A stretch of 6,352 nucleotides of DNA from Betaproteobacteria bacterium (GCA_016868095.1 VGHV01000145.1:1-6352); one strand, 5' to 3'; counted from the stretch's first letter, positions 1 to 5,696 are shown. The notes: generated by a model from the sequence alone, not told the origin. Translations and numbers: made by a program.

Positions 1-24
1 TAACGAGCCATACCAGACCAATCT

Positions 25-74
25 ACACGATGACGGACTATGTTGCTTCTAACCCAAGCACATAGCCGTCGTGT
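25..74. repeat. Long imperfect hairpin with one-sided bulges
   Basis: The arms pair as follows: 25-28 ACAC with 71-74 GTGT, 32-36 GACGG with 66-70 CCGTC, 38-43 CTATGT with 60-65 ACATAG, and 45-48 GCTT with 56-59 AAGC. This gives 19 Watson-Crick pairs closing a 7-base loop (CTAACCC, 49-55). All unpaired stem bases (29-31, 37 and 44) are on the left arm. No T tract follows, so it does not look like a terminator. One-sided extrahelical bases recall folded integron attC sites or IS200/IS605-type ends, but I do not find matching R-box consensus sequences. Its role is unknown. Confidence 0.6.
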
Positions 75-131
75 TCCCGCAAAACTAACCACCCACCCAA
101 TCCACTTCGCAGCAAGATAGCTGGCATCAAA

Positions 132-165
132 CAACAAACAGCAACAAACAACAAATAGCAATAAA
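132..165 (+). repeat. Two tandem 17-bp A/C-rich repeats
   Basis: Unit 1 (132-148) is CAACAAACAGCAACAAA and unit 2 (149-165) is CAACAAATAGCAATAAA. They match at 15 of 17 positions, both differences being C to T. A partial third unit (CAACA) begins at 166. The repeat lies in an A-rich, T-poor strand segment. Such tracts can be protein-binding iterons or simple slippage products; two copies cannot distinguish these. Confidence 0.6.
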
Positions 166-227
166 CAACATCAAAGAAAAAGACATGCTAAGAAGAAAAA
201 CACATCAGAAAGAAAAAGAAAACAAGT

Positions 228-333
228 GCCAGTGATGTCAGCGAGCGATTGAGCGAAGCACAACATCACGCAGCACAGGGCAAAGCATTTGCCCTCTCTA
301 AGGTCTAAGTCATTGAACACTGGCTTTGCTCAA
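228..333. repeat. Cluster of overlapping inverted repeats
   Basis: Several exact stems are visible: 228-234 GCCAGTG with 318-324 CACTGGC, 232-238 GTGATGT with 263-269 ACATCAC, and a tight hairpin at 277-295 (AGGGCAAA, loop GCA, TTTGCCCT). In addition 249-259 TTGAGCGAAGC pairs at 10 of 11 positions with 323-333 GCTTTGCTCAA. Some stems share bases, so they are alternatives. The 8-bp hairpin at 277-295 has no downstream T run on either strand and is therefore not a standard terminator. The density suggests structured RNA or protein-binding DNA, with no identifiable family. Confidence 0.45.
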
Positions 334-395
334 CAAGCTCAGTCAAACACATGCGATCAAATAAAAACTCCTGAGCTCAGCGAAACTTGAGATCT

Positions 396-438
396 ATGTG
401 GGTCAGACATCAATCACGCAGGGTCAAGTAGCCCACAT
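396..438. repeat. 7-bp inverted repeat with internal direct repeat
   Basis: ATGTGGG at 396-402 is matched by CCCACAT at 432-438, 29 bases apart. GGGTCA occurs twice (400-405 and 421-426). CCCA at 432-435 can also pair locally with the TGGG that follows it. A perfect 10-bp palindrome, CTGAGCTCAG, lies just upstream at 371-380. These may be operator-like sites, but arms this short could arise by chance. Confidence 0.3.
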
Positions 439-532
439 GGGGTATGGTGGAAAAAACACCCCCTGAAAACTTTAAGTACTTGGGCGCAAAAAATCGCAGC
501 GCTAGAAAAATTGAGCACAGGACCCATTTGAG

Positions 533-545
533 CTAACGGCGTTAG
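533..545. repeat. 13-bp perfect palindrome
   Basis: CTAACG, one central G, then CGTTAG. It is too compact to form a stable RNA hairpin and more resembles a binding site for a dimeric protein. It lies 10 bases before the larger inverted repeat at 555-635 and about 300 bases upstream of the recombinase gene. The partner protein is unknown. Confidence 0.4.
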
Positions 546-554
546 TGCTGTGCT

Positions 555-635
555 AATCAGCCCTACAGCGCACGATCACTGCGCTTTGAATGTGTGGGTA
601 CGCGAACACCGCGCAAGTTGCTTGTAGGGCTGATT
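555..635. repeat. 13-bp inverted repeat closing a branched fold
   Basis: AATCAGCCCTACA (555-567) is the exact reverse complement of TGTAGGGCTGATT (623-635). The 55 bases between contain a second exact stem, GCGCA 568-572 with TGCGC 580-584 (7-base loop), and a weaker possible stem, GTGT 592-595 with ACAC 606-609. Together they could form a three-way junction. A 13-bp perfect match at this distance is unlikely by chance in one kilobase. It could be a structured RNA, a pair of recombinase binding sites bracketing a small segment, or an operator pair. The sequence does not decide. Confidence 0.55.
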
Positions 636-734
636 TGAACCAAGCGCATCACTTTATGCCCGCTGTACCCTATCAGACGATAAATACTTGGACCAAAGAG
701 AATACATAAAGTCATTGAGCCACGAACTAAGTTC

Positions 735-764
735 TTGAAATCGAAGCGATCAGTGACCTACAAG
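735..764 (+). promoter_or_regulatory. Possible promoter for the small recombinase
   Basis: TTGAAA (735-740) and TACAAG (759-764) are separated by 18 bases and resemble sigma-70 -35 and -10 boxes. They lie about 80 bases before the recombinase start. The match is moderate and other A/T-rich candidates exist, so this is only a plausible assignment. Confidence 0.3.
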
Positions 765-831
765 ACAACTTCTCATTTTCGGTTGCTCAAACCACGCCAA
801 CGAAAACATACTTAAAAGCAGATCATTTATT

Positions 832-836
832 AGGAG
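832..836 (+). promoter_or_regulatory. Ribosome binding site, recombinase
   Basis: AGGAG ends 7 bases before the ATG at 844. The good spacing and strong match support this start and argue that the small protein is a designed product rather than a tail of a longer integrase. Confidence 0.7.
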
Positions 837-843
837 ATACTTC

Positions 844-1416
844 ATGCCCCAAGCCCGAACCCTTACCCCGCAAGACATTGAGCGAGTGCTTGCTCACATA
901 CAGACCCGACCCAATGCGCAGCGCAACAGGGTCATGTTCCTGCTCACAGTCTGGGCGGGATTCAGGGTCAGCGAGGTCGCAGGACTCAAGATCTCAGATG
1001 TGCGTAACGCAGATGGCACCATCAAGTCCGAGATCTACTTAGAAGCCAGCAGGGTCAAGCATGGACACGCAGGCGTGGTCTATCTCAATGAGCGACTTCA
1101 AGGGGAGTTGGCACACTATGTCAATGGCAAGCCATGGTATAGCGAGAATCAAAGCCTCTTCACCACACAGGCGAATCCACGCAAGGGATTCTCAGCCAAC
1201 ACCATGACGCAGCACTTTCACTATCTATACCGAAGAGCAGGCATCTATGGTGGCAGCAGTCACAGCGGCAGACGCACCTTCATTACCACCTTGGCCAACA
1301 AATCTGTCAGTGTGAGATTGCTAGCAAGTCTGGTTCGGCACTCGAATATTTCCACCACCCAGCGATACATCGATGTCAACGATGATATGAAACGGAGAGC
1401 AGTGGAATTGATCTAA
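844..1416 (+). CDS. Small tyrosine recombinase/integrase, FimB/FimE-sized
   Basis: This 190-residue protein is a tyrosine-family site-specific recombinase, which cuts and rejoins DNA through a covalent phosphotyrosine link. The expected catalytic residues are all visible: Arg41 in AGFRVSEVAGL (box I), Lys72 in RVKHG (beta-hairpin lysine), His140 and Arg143 in HSGR (box II), His166 in VRHSNIS, and nucleophile Tyr175 in TTQRYID. The catalytic domain fills the protein and almost nothing precedes it, so the usual N-terminal core-binding domain is absent. This matches the size class of the FimB/FimE DNA invertases (about 200 residues) rather than phage integrases (300-400). A good ribosome binding site supports the start. 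The upstream 840 bases are full of inverted repeats and a palindromic terminator-like element follows 51 bases after the stop, both possible substrates. It appears intact. Whether it inverts, integrates or resolves DNA cannot be told from the sequence. Confidence 0.9.
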   Translation: MPQARTLTPQDIERVLAHIQTRPNAQRNRVMFLLTVWAGFRVSEVAGLKISDVRNADGTIKSEIYLEASRVKHGHAGVVYLNERLQGELAHYVNGKPWYSENQSLFTTQANPRKGFSANTMTQHFHYLYRRAGIYGGSSHSGRRTFITTLANKSVSVRLLASLVRHSNISTTQRYIDVNDDMKRRAVELI

Positions 1417-1467
1417 GCCTACACGCAGGCAGGTATCAAACCTACCCAACATGTATGGATCAGTAAT

Positions 1468-1497
1468 CACAAAGTGTCGGTTTAACCGACACTTTTT
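1468..1497 (+). terminator. Palindromic terminator, also copy 1 of a shared element
   Basis: AAAGTGTCGG (1471-1480), loop TTTAA, CCGACACTTT (1486-1495), with the T run continuing to 1497. This is a textbook intrinsic terminator for the recombinase gene ending at 1416. The outer part, CACAAAGTGTC then 9 bases then GACACTT, recurs at 5079-5105 with 23 of 27 positions identical. The right copy lacks a T run, so termination does not explain the conservation. It may double as a recombinase core or attachment site. Confidence 0.65.
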
Positions 1498-1512
1498 ATG
1501 CGTATCCTCGAT

Positions 1513-1719
1513 TTAATGTTCATTTGCCAAGTGCGTTACCTCAAAACAGCACACCCTGATCGCGCAAGTAGGGTGTAGCCGATACGCGGCCAAATGCGCC
1601 TTAGCACTGTCATCCTTCTTTAAATGCTCAATCGCTTCGCGATACGAGCCAATCATTTGCTCGCAGCCTTCAATCGCCGATTCGTATCGGCGAATCCTAA
1701 TTTTTGGATTGCTAGACAT
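1513..1719 (-). CDS. Small hypothetical protein
   Basis: I do not recognise this 68-residue reverse-strand frame. The first 48 residues look like a charged amphipathic helix pair (RIRRYESAIEGCEQMIG, then YREAIEHLKKDD), the composition expected of a real small helical protein. The last 20 residues (RLHPTCAIRVCCFEV...) are less protein-like, so the end may be frameshifted. AGG and CAGGT upstream of the ATG give only a weak ribosome binding site. It converges on the palindromic terminator at 1471-1495 and is divergent from the TRAP operon. The overlapping forward frame in the same stretch looks worse. It may be a genuine orphan gene or a remnant. Confidence 0.4.
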   Translation of the reverse strand: MSSNPKIRIRRYESAIEGCEQMIGSYREAIEHLKKDDSAKAHLAAYRLHPTCAIRVCCFEVTHLANEH

Positions 1720-1740
1720 AACCTGTACCTGAGACCGAAA

Positions 1741-1863
1741 GTGGAATATTTCAAGGGCAAAAAAACTTATTTGAGCCAGCTTGATGACAAGCCAACGTCA
1801 ATAGCTTTAATGATGGCATTATCTTCGCTGCATCACACCAACATTATCGAGGAGGCCCGATGA
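1741..1863 (+). other. Possible 3' coding remnant overlapping the TRAP start
   Basis: From the GTG at 1741 a frame runs about 40 codons to a TGA at 1861-1863, overlapping the receptor's start as ATGA. Its content (KKTYLSQLDDKPTSIALMMA...) looks reasonably protein-like, and ATGA overlap is typical of translationally coupled genes. The frame stays open upstream into the antisense of the reverse-strand gene, where it does not look real. It could be the tail of a lost first gene of the TRAP operon, or chance. No promoter for the operon was clearly found in this stretch. Confidence 0.25.
1849..1855 (+). promoter_or_regulatory. Strong ribosome binding site, TAXI receptor
   Basis: GAGGAGG lies 4 bases before the ATG at 1860. 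It is a near-perfect Shine-Dalgarno match, if slightly close, and it fixes the start of the receptor gene in preference to internal methionines such as residue 27. Confidence 0.7.
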
Positions 1864-2855
1864 AATTCCAAACAAACAACAGGCTTAAAAAAGTCGTTAC
1901 AAAGTTCTCTGCTAAGCGCACGCTGCTTCGCGTGGGTATGAGTTTAGGCATGGCGGCTGGCGTATCACTGGCTAACGCACAGCAAATGACTCTCATGACC
2001 GGACCACAAGGTGGCGTTTGGGTACCGCTTGGCGGCGCGCTCAAGGGCATGTGGGAAAAAGCAATACCCGGCCTGTCAATTACGGCAACGCCAGGGGCGG
2101 GAATCTCAAACGTACGCGGGGTTGACGAAGGTAAAGCGCATATTGGTTTCGCGAATTCGAACACCACAGTGGACGGACTCGAGGGAAACCCACCCTACCC
2201 AAAAAAAGTAACCAAAGTCTGCCAGTTGGCTAATTTATACCCGCAGTACTTCCAGGTCGTAAGCCTCGCCGATGCAAAAATCAATAGTTATGCCGACCTG
2301 AAAGGCAAAACGCTTGTTACCCAGCCAAAGGGCAATACGGGCGAGTTGCTCACCGAACAAGTTCTTAAACTCAACGGCTTGAGCTATCAGAGTCTGGCCA
2401 AAGTTAATTTTCAAGCAGGGTACACAGATGCTGTTTCAATGATGAAAGATGGTCACGTGCAGGTGTTCACACTTGGAACAACCGCTCCCGCTTCGTCGGT
2501 TATGGACTTGGCAAGCGCTAGGGATATTAGGCTTGTGCCCGTCGACGATAAGACCATGGACAGCTTGAAAAAGGCTAACCCGGGTTACAACAGATTGGTG
2601 ATTAAAGCGGGGACCTACCCCAAGCAGGATAAGGATGTTGCAGTTATCGGTTACTCAGCCCATCTGATTGCCGCCTGCGATCTCCCCGAGCAAACCGTTT
2701 ACAACATGGTGAAGACGATGGCTGCCAATGTCGATGCCATGTCGGCGGTCAACAAAGCAATCGCAGGTCTAACGCCAAAGGACATGGCCATTGATATCGG
2801 TATTCCGCTCCATCCTGGCGCAGCTAAGTTCTATAAGGAAGTAGGTGCCCGCTGA
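1860..2855 (+). CDS. TAXI-family TRAP transporter solute receptor
   Basis: This 331-residue periplasmic binding protein belongs to the TAXI family of TRAP transporter receptors. It captures a small organic solute and hands it to the membrane permease encoded next. A signal peptide is clear: a basic stretch (KK, KR) to about residue 24, a hydrophobic core GMSLGMAAGVSL, and likely cleavage after ANA at residue 40. Family-typical motifs follow: TGPQGGVWVPLGGAL (47-61), the TATPGAGISNVRGV region (75-88), GKAHIGFANS (91-100), a second-lobe QPKGNTGE (155-162), and a C-terminal LHPGAAKFYKEVG (317-329). Length is normal for the family. The gene shares one base with the permease gene, so the two are surely co-translated. 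The n-region of the signal is long (about 24 residues). Known TAXI ligands are mostly carboxylates or amino acids such as glutamate; the ligand here is not predictable. Confidence 0.93.
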   Translation: MKFQTNNRLKKVVTKFSAKRTLLRVGMSLGMAAGVSLANAQQMTLMTGPQGGVWVPLGGALKGMWEKAIPGLSITATPGAGISNVRGVDEGKAHIGFANSNTTVDGLEGNPPYPKKVTKVCQLANLYPQYFQVVSLADAKINSYADLKGKTLVTQPKGNTGELLTEQVLKLNGLSYQSLAKVNFQAGYTDAVSMMKDGHVQVFTLGTTAPASSVMDLASARDIRLVPVDDKTMDSLKKANPGYNRLVIKAGTYPKQDKDVAVIGYSAHLIAACDLPEQTVYNMVKTMAANVDAMSAVNKAIAGLTPKDMAIDIGIPLHPGAAKFYKEVGAR

Positions 2856-4747
2856 TGGAGGTCCACTCCGATGAGAAGAGCGCAAGCAACCCTGTAGGCC
2901 CGCTCTTAAAGCACATCGTGACGGCAATCGCCGTCGCGATGTCGCTTTTCCATATGTATGTTGCAGGCTTTGGCCCCCCCGAGGCCATGCAATTTCGAGG
3001 CATTCACTTAATGTTTACCTTCGCCTTGGTATTCATGCTCTATCCACTGCGACCTCAGGGCAGTAGCCTGTGGCGATTAAGCGACTGGGCGCTTTTACTG
3101 CTTGGTTTAGCCTGCGTTGCCCATATTCTTTTGGATTACGATTACTTCACCAACCGAATAATTTATATCGATGATTTGCGACCCATCGATCGTTTTTTTG
3201 CTGTTGTCGCAGTTTTGACCGTTCTTGAAGGTACCCGACGCGTAATCGGCTGGGCCCTGCCACTAACGGCCATCATCTTTTTGACCTACGCCATCTTCTT
3301 TACCCAGGTCAAGATTGACGTGCTCATCGAGCAACTCTATAACTCGACGGAAGGCATTTTCGGTTCGACACTCGGAGTTTCTGCATCTTACGTCATGCTT
3401 TTTGTTATTTTCGGTGCCTTTATGGAAAAAAGTGGCACTGGACACTTATTCATGGATTTTGCCTTATCGATCACTGGCCGAAGCGCAGGTGGTCCGGGTA
3501 AAGTTGCAGTGGTCAGTTCATCACTTTTTGGAACAGTCTCTGGCAGTGCCGTCGCAAACGTGATGGTCGATGGGCCGATCACCATTCCATTGATGAAGCG
3601 AACAGGTTTTCGCCCGCCATTTGCAGCAGCGGTCGAGGCAGTTGCATCGACTGGCGGACAAATCATGCCGCCGGTCATGGGGGCAGCAGCATTTGTGATG
3701 GCCGAGTTTTTATCAGTGCCATATGCTCAGGTTGCCCTCTGGGCTCTCGTGCCTGCGGTGCTCTACTACGTCTCGGTATTTTTCGCCGTCCATTTCGAAG
3801 CCAAACGTTACAAGCTTGCGGGCGTTCCCGATGATGAACTGCCGCGATTTGGCCGTGTGATGATTGATCGGGGCCACTTGTTCATTCCCATTCTCATGAT
3901 CTTGTTTGGCCTCTTTTTAGGCTACTCGGCGCCACTTTGTGCACTCATTGCGGCGCTGGCCTGCCTGCCGGTCGCCTTGTTGCGCCGGCTGACACGGTCG
4001 GGCATTTCATGGAAACATGTTCTTGACGCGCTCGAGGAAGGTGCTCGCAATGCCTTGTCTGTCGCCATGGCATGCGCGTGCGCTGGTATTGTGATTGGCG
4101 TCGTCACGATTACCGGTCTTGGCATCGTCTTTACGCAGGCTGTGATTGCCCTGTCGCAAAACTCGCTTGTTCTTGCGCTGATGCTCACAGCTGTTGCCGG
4201 CATCATCCTCGGTATGGGTATGCCGACAACGCCAGCCTATATTGTCATGGTGTCACTGCTGGTACCAGCGCTTATTAAAATGGGCACTGCCACCCCGGCG
4301 GCTCATATGTTTGCCCTTTACTTTTCAATTCTGTCGGCCATTACCCCACCGGTCGCTCTGGCTGTATTTGCTGCGGCAGGACTTGCAAAAGCCAATATGT
4401 GGGAAGCAGGTTTTGCTGCGATGCGCGCCGCAGCACCCGCGTACATTATCCCTTTTATGTTTGTCTTCGAGCCAAGTTTGCTGCTGATTGTGAAGGACTG
4501 GGAAAGCCAATGGCTGTCAGTCTTGTGGTCATTTTGCACAGCAACGATTGGGGTTATTTCGCTCGCTGGCGGTCTCTTTGGTTGGTTTATCGGTTTGGCA
4601 AACGCTTGGCTGCGACTTGTGCTGATCATTGCAGCCCTCACGCTGATCACCCCTGGGCTTGTCAGCGATACCGTAGGGCTATCGCTTTTGGTGCTGGTTG
4701 GGCTTGCTCAGACTAGGCTAAAGCGCTCGTCAGAACCGACGGTTTGA
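2855..4747 (+). CDS. TRAP transporter fused permease (DctQ-DctM type)
   Basis: This 630-residue inner-membrane protein is the fused small and large subunit of a TRAP transporter and moves solute delivered by the TAXI receptor, normally using the sodium gradient. The N-terminal part (about 20-150) contains four hydrophobic segments corresponding to the DctQ-like unit. The rest is the 12-segment DctM-like unit. Its hallmark regions are present: FGAFMEKSGTGHLFMDFA (186-203), GTVSGSAVANVMVDGPITIP (226-245), AVEAVASTGGQIMPPVMGAA (259-278), and the second half of the internal duplication, GMGMPTTPAYIVM (453-465) and SAITPPVALAVFAAAGLAKA (494-513). Two further hydrophobic stretches close the protein (about 557-617). 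Start and preceding stop overlap as TGATG, implying translational coupling. Length is usual for 4TM/12TM fusions, and no frameshift or missing segment is seen. Confidence 0.93.
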   Translation: MEVHSDEKSASNPVGPLLKHIVTAIAVAMSLFHMYVAGFGPPEAMQFRGIHLMFTFALVFMLYPLRPQGSSLWRLSDWALLLLGLACVAHILLDYDYFTNRIIYIDDLRPIDRFFAVVAVLTVLEGTRRVIGWALPLTAIIFLTYAIFFTQVKIDVLIEQLYNSTEGIFGSTLGVSASYVMLFVIFGAFMEKSGTGHLFMDFALSITGRSAGGPGKVAVVSSSLFGTVSGSAVANVMVDGPITIPLMKRTGFRPPFAAAVEAVASTGGQIMPPVMGAAAFVMAEFLSVPYAQVALWALVPAVLYYVSVFFAVHFEAKRYKLAGVPDDELPRFGRVMIDRGHLFIPILMILFGLFLGYSAPLCALIAALACLPVALLRRLTRSGISWKHVLDALEEGARNALSVAMACACAGIVIGVVTITGLGIVFTQAVIALSQNSLVLALMLTAVAGIILGMGMPTTPAYIVMVSLLVPALIKMGTATPAAHMFALYFSILSAITPPVALAVFAAAGLAKANMWEAGFAAMRAAAPAYIIPFMFVFEPSLLLIVKDWESQWLSVLWSFCTATIGVISLAGGLFGWFIGLANAWLRLVLIIAALTLITPGLVSDTVGLSLLVLVGLAQTRLKRSSEPTV

Positions 4748-4808
4748 CCGTGTTGAGCATGTTTTCGGCTCAGGCGTATGGCGAATGACTGGGCAGGCTG
4801 AGACTTGA

Positions 4809-5047
4809 TCAGCCATAAAAAATGATGCTCACGTTACTGACAAAGGTCAGGGTTATGCGGGCGATACACAAAGCCCAGATCCCGATGATCCCGATTTTGT
4901 GTGGGACTGCTGGGAATTCAGCGGTGGTATTGGACATCGCCTAAGAGTGACCTTGGTATTGCCTCACCCTATGCCAAAGAGGGCGATGACGAGTTAGAGG
5001 AGATCTATGACGATGTGCTAAGCAGAGACGATATCGAGGAGTATTAG
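4809..5047 (+). pseudogene. Frameshifted acidic protein remnant
   Basis: Two adjacent frames look coding and complement each other. Frame one runs from 4809 to about 4943 and contains GYAGDTQSPDPDDPDF followed by VWDCWEFSGGIGHRL. Frame two runs from about 4946 to the TAG at 5045-5047 and contains SDLGIASPYAKEGDDELEEI then YDDVLSRDDIEEY. Adding one A to the AA at 4943-4944 joins them as HRL-K-SDLG. Frame one is open back to a stop at 4806 but has no good start codon, so the 5' end is lost or uses an unrecognised start. I do not recognise the protein. An alternative 41-codon frame from ATG 4822 has no ribosome binding site and poorer composition. The remnant lies between the TRAP operon and the right palindromic element. 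Confidence 0.35.
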
Positions 5048-5078
5048 GCTCATTACCTGTTCGCAAACCAACCCTGTT

Positions 5079-5105
5079 CACAAAGTGTCAAATTACCCGA
5101 CACTT
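5079..5105. repeat. Copy 2 of the AAGTGTC-N9-GACACTT element
   Basis: CACAAAGTGTC (5079-5089), nine bases, GACACTT (5099-5105). It matches 1468-1494 at 23 of 27 positions in direct orientation; because the arms are inverted repeats it also aligns in the opposite orientation. There is no T run on either side, so it is a poor terminator. It sits 43 bases beyond the stop of the reverse-strand integrase remnant, just as copy 1 sits 51 bases beyond the forward recombinase. Inverted 7-base arms around a short core are the usual layout of tyrosine recombinase core sites, but binding is not shown. Confidence 0.6.
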
Positions 5106-5129
5106 CATAGCTTGCCCCACACATTCACC

Positions 5130-5146
5130 GTCGTCTTAAACGACAC
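5130..5146 (-). repeat. Degenerate third copy of the palindromic element
   Basis: Read on the reverse strand this is GTGTCGTTTAAGACGAC, matching the core of copy 1 (1474-1490, GTGTCGGTTTAACCGAC) at 13 of 17 positions without gaps. It also forms a small stem, GTCGT 5130-5134 with ACGAC 5140-5144. It lies directly behind the stop codon of the integrase remnant and could instead be a weak transcription hairpin. Confidence 0.35.
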
Positions 5147-5148
5147 AC

Positions 5149-5673
5149 TCACCCCAACCGTGCCGCAGCCATGGTCGCAGTCAGTTTGCTGTAATGCCGC
5201 TCCAACATGGCAACTGAAGTGCCCATCTGCCGTGACAGCGTGTGAATGTCCACATCACCGGAGACCAGGGCTAGCGTGGCGTAGGTGTGCCTGAGGCTGT
5301 ACAGCGTTCTGCGCCTGCCATCATGGTCTAGCAGTAAACCACCATCAATCAGCAGCCTACGAAAGGCACCAATGAAGGTTCTGGGCTGATAGCCTGAGGC
5401 AAAGCGAAACACCCGATGCCGCACACGCTGGGTGAAGAGCTCTTCAAAACTCAGGTGTTGAATATCCTGCTGACGCTGATGACAACGCTCAAGCACCTCA
5501 ATGGCAGCCTGCCTGGCAATCAACCACCTGCCACCGGTCTTGCCATCCACCCACACCCTCAAATAGCGCTGCCCATCCACCCAGTGCCAAGCCAAGTGAT
5601 GCCAACATAGGCGCATGGCTTCGGTGCCTTGTCTTATACCGGTATAACGCAAGAACTGGAATTTCCCTAGACC
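5149..5673 (-). pseudogene. Tyrosine integrase, N-terminally truncated
   Basis: This is the C-terminal catalytic half of a phage or island integrase. The open frame runs from a TGA at 5674-5676 to the stop at 5149-5151, about 174 residues. A 167-residue product could begin only at a TTG (5652) that sits inside a conserved motif. Visible motifs, numbered from that TTG: box I YTGIRQGTEAMRL with Arg7, beta-hairpin Lys38 in WVDGKTGGRW, box II YSLRHTYATL with Arg121 (box II His replaced by Tyr), QMGTSVAMLERHYSKL with Thr145 in the usual His/Trp place and Tyr154 as nucleophile, then a complete TATMAAARLG tail. Integrases of this type are normally about 300-400 residues, so the arm-binding and core-binding domains are missing. 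Loss of those domains should abolish site binding, hence pseudogene. It faces the TRAP operon, with two palindromic repeats just beyond its 3' end. Confidence 0.85.
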
Positions 5674-5696
5674 TCATCAAAGATAGCCGATACAAT
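5668..5696 (+). promoter_or_regulatory. Sigma-70-like promoter for the downstream small genes
   Basis: TAGACC (5668-5673) and TACAAT (5691-5696) are exactly 17 bases apart, a good match to -35 and -10 consensus. Transcription would start near 5703, giving a leader of about 34 bases before the ATG at 5737. The -35 box overlaps the first codons left of the reverse-strand integrase, so this promoter straddles or abuts the point where that gene was cut. Confidence 0.55.

Larger units (their letters stand above)
1..843. other. Gene-free leader rich in inverted repeats
   Basis: I see no convincing coding gene here. Reading frames are short and lack ribosome binding sites; the longest noticed is about 39 codons from ATG at 590, which overlaps a stem structure. 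The stretch has two textures. Positions 119-226 are strongly A-rich on this strand, with C, few G and very few T. The rest holds many exact or near-exact inverted repeats, listed separately. The last 110 bases contain a plausible promoter and ribosome binding site for the recombinase at 844. Recombinase genes are often flanked by attachment or control DNA, so this may be a recombination or regulatory region, but that is inference. Confidence 0.6.

Noticed and set aside
590..709. 39-codon frame in the leader (MCGYANTAQV...)
   Set aside because: No ribosome binding site, overlaps the strong inverted repeat at 555-635, and its composition is unremarkable.
1..843. CRISPR array or integron cassette array
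   Set aside because: No regularly spaced identical repeats, and the hairpins lack the conserved attC box sequences.
1624..1740. Upstream part of a forward frame opposite the 1513-1719 gene
   Set aside because: It is antisense to a better reverse-strand frame and lacks a ribosome binding site; only the part after 1741 is kept as a weak remnant.
2855..4747. Many overlapping frames in other phases within the permease gene
   Set aside because: They are shadows of a clear membrane transporter frame and have no independent start signals.
4739..4751. ACGGT-TTG-ACCGT hairpin at the permease stop as an operon terminator
   Set aside because: The stem is only 5 bp and no T run follows; no clear terminator was found for the TRAP operon.
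5634..5647. 14-bp perfect palindrome TTATACCGGTATAA
   Set aside because: It lies inside codons for the conserved integrase box I (RYTGIRQ), so coding constraint plus chance is a sufficient explanation.
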